Of a DNA stretch of 64,000 bases, positions 59,013 to 64,000 are shown piece by piece. Origin of the DNA: Gymnogyps californianus. Its lineage: Eukaryota; Chordata; Aves; Accipitriformes; Cathartidae. Location of the stretch: contig NC_059481.1 in assembly GCF_018139145.2 (NCBI RefSeq), forward strand, positions 11,582,368-11,646,367. The letters are read 5' to 3'. The position numbers and the translations under genes are program-made. Numbering within the stretch: position 1 is the stretch's first letter; the number at the start of each line of letters is the position of its first letter. Below the pieces are notes generated by a model that saw only the letters and a list, made by a program, of their open reading frames with translations, was not told the DNA's origin and searched no databases.

Positions 59013-60415
59013 CTCTCAACCAGTTCACAATTTCAAGTGAACCTGAGTTCATTTATTCATTTGGGTGGACCTGGAAACTATGCCAAGGTCTTCGGTTTGG
59101 GTTGAAACTAAGCCAAACTTAAGGTTTTACTGTGCAGTAACTGTGGCAGTCAGAAAAAATACACATAGAGACAAACCTCCCATTGTGAGGCCACACCGAC
59201 CCCCCCCAAAAAGCTGTATTTGGCTAAAGGAAAGAGCATGACTTGCCATAATTCCTCCTTTCCCCCGGCCCATTTCTGTGGCCACAGCATTTGGGCCTGT
59301 TAGAAGCTTTGCTCTCTGCATCTTGACGCTGCCCCATGTTAACAGCCAGCCTTCAAGGAAGGGCCCACATTAGTCCTGGCTCAAGCTCTAGCCACCTGTG
59401 AAGTAATTCCAGCACTTCTGCTACTCTCGGCACTGGTGGAGGAACTGTAAGGTTCAAGGAAATGTCACAGACCACCATCCTGTTCATCCTCATGTAGCTC
59501 TAGTCAGGGTCCAGAGAGCACCCATTGATCTCCGCCCCTGGGAGGCTGAGCAGGACTCAGGATGGGAATAGATTTGTGCTGAGTTTGAGCATGAGTCAAA
59601 TTTCACTGCCTGTGAGGTCAATTTTTGCAGTTTTGATACGGTTTTTTTCAGACTTTTTATTCTGTGCACATTTTATTACTACAACAGAAGTCTGGGCATA
59701 TAGTTGTATTTTTTGCTGGATCTGGGCATGTGTTCCCAGAAACCTGGTAATCAAAGCAACATGGATTTGGGAATGCAGAACATCAGAACTACCAAACATG
59801 CCCTGGAACAGAGAATTGCTACTGTGTTGTTACATGTATTATTGCTATTTTTTTTTACAAACTACTCTTTTTGTTCAGGTATATAGTACTTAATCAAATT
59901 AAGGGCAAAAGGTGAAACATTGATCACACATTACTGATCATGTCATCTGCTGATGTTTCCTGAGAATTCAATTCTGCGTACTAATAAAGCCCACTTGCTA
60001 TTAGCATGCTTGAGAGGATGTGAAAAAAGGTTCAGCACATTCATGTTTGGAAAGAATAACAAAATGTCTTATTGTCAGGAAAGCCCACACTGTAGAGCAG
60101 GAGTCAGAGAATGCTACATTTGCTGTTCTGTATGTATAATAAATAGCTGGTTAGGTACGTTACAGCTGAAATGTGAAATGTCAGTTTTTATTAATGAAAC
60201 AGATAGTGCAGAAGGAGTGATGAAGACTGACTGGCTGGGCGTCCTGAGCGGCTGGCTGTGGGTACTGCTTTTCAGAACAAGTATGATCCAGTCAAGGGAT
60301 GTGCACTGGCTGCAGAATTTGTGATTTGGGGAAAAACACAGATTTAAACCTTGTGATAAAGAAAGGGAAGAACATAAAAAGAGCTCTTAAGTCGGAAATA
60401 AAGGATATAATTCAC
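59013..60415. other. Noncoding spacer
   Basis: No supported gene is present. Frames of 122 and 123 codons (59525-59893 and 59953-60324, plus) have no recognised domain. A run of eight C lies at 59200-59207. Confidence 0.5.
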
Positions 60416-60472
60416 AGCCCATTGAAATCAGTGGGCATTATCTCATCTCAGTGGGCACTGGATTAGGCCTCA
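60416..60472. repeat. Short palindromic MITE-like fragment
   Basis: AGCCCATTGAAATCAGTGGG at 60416-60435 and TCTCAGTGGGCACTGGATTA at 60447-60466 are roughly inverted, and AGGCCT closes it. The words resemble the interior and terminus (GCCCATTGAAATCAATGGG and GGATCAGGCC) of an old palindromic amniote repeat. Confidence 0.45.
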
Positions 60473-63400
60473 AAAGGGTTGAAGCAACATAGTGTTATTC
60501 AAGCAAATTTCCATTAGTACCAGAGCATGAGAGCTGCAGTGTTCAAAATGAGAGTGCTTTGGAGTGAGCCAAAGCACAGACGCAGCCATGTGATCTTGGT
60601 CAGGGTCTCCTTCAGTTCATCTCAGCTTGCTCAGAGTTCAGAATAAACCATGCCAGTTCTGACAGGACCCAGCATCGCCAGAGCACAGAGGTGGTCCTGC
60701 CCAACTGTTTCTTGGAAGTAAGAATGTCCAAAAGGATTCTCAGTCTTTAAAACTGCATTTTATTAGAAAACCAAAGTTATACATGGCAACAGGGGAATTC
60801 TTTAAACAGAGAAAACTCAGATGTGCTTGGTGAGACAGATTCAATAAAAGGCTTGCAGGCAAACTTACTCTTAGCCTGCTCTGTCCTTGCTGAGGACAAA
60901 AGAGTGAGTACTTTTCTCCATCTTCGTTTTTTAGTCTATTGACTTTCATTTTGTTTCTGGATTGCAAAAATCCTGCCACCTCTTTGGAGAGACCTTTGCA
61001 GACCTTTTGGTCCCTCGGGAAGTTTTGGTCTATCAGTGACTTTTCCAGGCACTTCTGGGTCTGTGTCCAGCAGTCCCCTCTGCATTTCCCAGGAGCAGTC
61101 TTAATCTGTACTCACGTTCAAGGTTTCTTGCTTCTTGATTCTTTCCCTTTCACAACCTAGTCTGGCCTCTACTCCAGAGTGATCTCCAAAGGCATGTATT
61201 CTTAATTGCTCTTCAGTAATCCTTCAGACAGCTCCTCTTGACCCAGACTGCAAAGGGAGCAAAATGTAAATAGTTTGGTCTTTTTCTCCCCAACTAGTCT
61301 TTTTAGCAGAATATACTTTGTACAGTGACTAACTGTAGCTTGTGAACAAACAAATCATAAGCCTCAGACTAGGCTTTCCGGTAGATACATGTGTGAAGCA
61401 TATGTTAGGTGACAGGTAATATATGTGACAGGCAGTGGAGAAGTAAAATACTGTGTTTCTCTGTGCTCCTTGACATGACATACCCTATCAGCATAAGGCA
61501 TGTGTGCATAGAGCCATTTGTTAGTAGAACCCAGTGATGCGGTTTTCCTGTATTACAAATTACCTTGGTATTATGATGGGAAGCATAGAGCCATTCCCAG
61601 CTTAGTGATAATCCCCCTTGATGGTTTCATTTCTGTATTGCAAGTGCTAATAGATTCCACACCCAGCTGTGTCATTACTAGGGTGTCACTTGTATGGAAG
61701 TGTCTTGCCACAAGTGATAGATGCTGTTGATCCTAATGTCTTTCAAATGTTGAGGCTAGGGAAGTGGAATATCTGTGAGAAATGAACTGTGGTGAAATTT
61801 CATTTGTTACAAGCTAGATTGTGTCCTTTTCTGCTCTGGGTAAATTTATGATGGTTACCATGTGTCTTTTATGCATACTGTATGTACAAGCATATATACA
61901 GCATTGATACTGACCAACAGATTATTGTTAAGAGCAATAAAAAAATAGTTTCTCTTAGATCTGTTAAGTAGTGTCTATGCCAGATCTGCCTGCAAGAAGT
62001 CTCCTGTGTCAAATGCCATCTTACAGCAATGTGGGCACCACTGTGTACCATTGCCCTTGGAGTTAGCAGAGCAGTCTTAGATTTACTTCTCACTGTTCTC
62101 ATTTCAAAAGCAGTATTTCTGCGATTGGCACTGAGATAACGGAAACACAGTTGCTTGCTGATCTCAAGACAGCATTTTTAGAAGAACCGCTATGATGAGA
62201 CAGCAATCTGAGGAAAGATATCATCAATGTGTTCATTGGATCAGAGATTGGGCCAGGTCATGGAGTAATATACTAATCCTAATTACAATCTAGGCCACTT
62301 TTTGATGAGTTACAAAGTTGTCTACTCTTGAATATGTCATCATATAGGGCATGTGTGGCACACAGCTAAGATATTAAGCATGGTATGCTTATATAGCTGG
62401 CACTGAAAGGTGAGTGTGCACTTTGTTTATGTGAACTTGCAGATTTTCTTCCGTTTCAGATAAAAACAAATGAGCGACGATCTTTGGAGGATGTGGGGAG
62501 GGAGAAATGAGTCTCACTAGGCTGCATCACTTTCTAAGAGAAAGGAAATAATGAGCTTAAACTGAAATAAATTATTTTTACAACTATCCTGGAGAAAATT
62601 TTCAAGTATGCAGAGGGAGTACACAGAGTTGGAGCTGCCAGCACTGTCAGTGCTCTGACAGCTAATATGACTAAATAAGATCAGCTCCCACCTATGAGAG
62701 CATCAGGAAGGGTTCAGAGATTGCTTAAGATAAAACAGTTGGCAAAGAAATGAAGTACAAGAGCTTTCTTCTTTTGAGGTACAGTAGGCACACAAATCCC
62801 ATTATTTTTCTAATAGTGTTTTACACACACCTCTCCCTCACCACTTTGAAACTCATTTGAGCTGCTCATACAGTTCAAAAAATGCCCTCTTTGGTTGTCT
62901 TGGGTGGGACATCCATCTGATTTACTGTGCTGCATGCAAGTTAGTCAAAAGAATCAGGACAAATGGCTCTTGGTATTTTCAGCAGATATTTGGTTTCTTC
63001 TCTGTACCTGATGCTGTATTTCTTTTAAAGGAGAGAGTTTAAAAAAAAAAAGAGGTTTCAGGTCTAAAAGTCTGAGAAGAGAATCCACAGGTTCCTCTGT
63101 CTTTATACATTCAATGTGCTCATAAATTTTTCACTGAAAAATAGGGAGAAATTAATAATGTTTTACAGATGGGTTCAAGCATGTGTTAAGTATTCAAGAG
63201 GTTTCAAATGAGATCTAATACATTTAAATGCAATTTTATCCATGTCTTTCTGGTCTGCACTGTATGGCATATTGCCCTGTTCTTCATATGGCCTTGTAGG
63301 TGAATTAGCAACCATAGCATAAATCCATATGAAAAGGTGAAATTATTAGATCTTATGCAAACAGCATGATTTGCATTTCAGTAAGTTTCACAGGTTGCCT

Positions 63401-64000
63401 CATACATAGAAACTTTCAGTTGTGAGTCTTGATGTATTTTTAGTCCTTGAAAATCCTTTGGTTACAGCTCAGATTTGTCTTTAAGTGGCAAAATGAGTGC
63501 AGTACATTCCGGTTGCCTGTATTGTCTCCTTTCTTGGAGACATATCCTTGTCCTATGACTCTTCTCTGCTTGCCAGGCCTAGACAAGATGGCTCTGCTGA
63601 AAAGCTGTCACTACAAATTGTCATTGACTTCAGCGGAGGGATGATTTTTTCCCCCTTGTCATTTCCATAATAGGATTACAAAGATTTACAGAGTTACACT
63701 GTTCTAGGAGACCTGATAGCTGGACTAGTGTCAGGTCCCTCCACGAGTATGCTGTGAGCTTTGTCACAGTTTTAATAATTGCCATAGTACTTTAAATTAG
63801 GATAAAGCACCATATTCCTGTGAAACCATAGAAAACATCTTGAGGGTGTAATGAGTTTCAGCTGATGCCTGCTGGTTATTCTTATTCAAATCCTTCCAGA
63901 CCAGGAAGGAAGATTTGCAGAGGATTGTGGTATCAGCCAGTTTTACATAGCTAGAAGATCTGTGTGCAAGAAATTAATGATTTGTGTTAACAAGAGTTAT
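60473..64000. other. Noncoding spacer to the window end
   Basis: No supported gene is present, and frames are at most 79 codons. Only short homopolymers (for example A10 near 63042) and no identifiable interspersed repeat were seen. The word CATTGACTTCAGCGGAGGGA at 63622-63641 recalls the palindromic repeats but stands alone. Confidence 0.5.

Noticed and set aside
1..64000. CRISPR array, operons, bacterial-type promoters or phage genes
   Set aside because: No regular direct repeats with spacers and no dense coding. The repeats are those of a vertebrate genome.

Overview
The window looks like bird nuclear DNA. It is AT-rich and CpG-poor. It carries a 5'-truncated CR1 LINE ending in the CR1 octamer-type tail (27476-27760), a second CR1 on the other strand (33548-33920), and a solo LTR whose sequence I recognise from memory as a common avian ERVL-type LTR (36412-37530, minus strand). 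There are also traces of old amniote repeats: MIR/CORE-SINE copies, a tRNA-derived SINE, and short palindromic MITE-like elements. Species and chromosome cannot be told from the sequence.

I found no protein-coding gene that I can support. The longest open frames are 202, 161 and 138 codons inside the LTR, 174 codons on the minus strand across an A/C-rich low-complexity tract, and a few of 100-130 codons without recognisable domains. This fits chance in 64 kb of noncoding DNA, so the window is an intergenic desert or part of a very large intron. Three places have splice-like or polyadenylation-like signals that could mark a microexon or terminal exons of a transcript (24967-24999, 29373-29555, 15601-15745). 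They are leads, not annotations.

Layout: 1-5 kb has an antisense tRNA-derived SINE, a conserved-looking block (3957-4175) and a small GC/CpG-rich islet (4590-4750). 5-24 kb is mostly unremarkable AT-rich spacer with simple repeats, one MIR-like SINE (14290-14416) and a (TC)21 microsatellite. 24-30 kb holds the microexon candidate, a G/T-rich tract, the younger CR1 and the terminal-exon candidate. 33-39 kb is the repeat-dense part: CR1, an older CR1-like fragment, two MIR copies and the solo LTR with a predicted G-quadruplex just outside it. 42-51 kb has further old repeats, including the clearest palindromic MITE-like element (46622-46780). 54-57 kb contains two blocks that look like conserved noncoding elements by composition. 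57-64 kb is mostly featureless apart from an A/C tract and a palindromic fragment.

Nothing here amounts to a multi-gene system. The more interesting signals are the roughly 48-bp tandem periodicity inside the LTR, the recurring G/T (or A/C) tracts, the ancient palindromic elements, the conserved-looking blocks and the candidate exons. All repeat family assignments are from memory of consensus sequences, without a database search.
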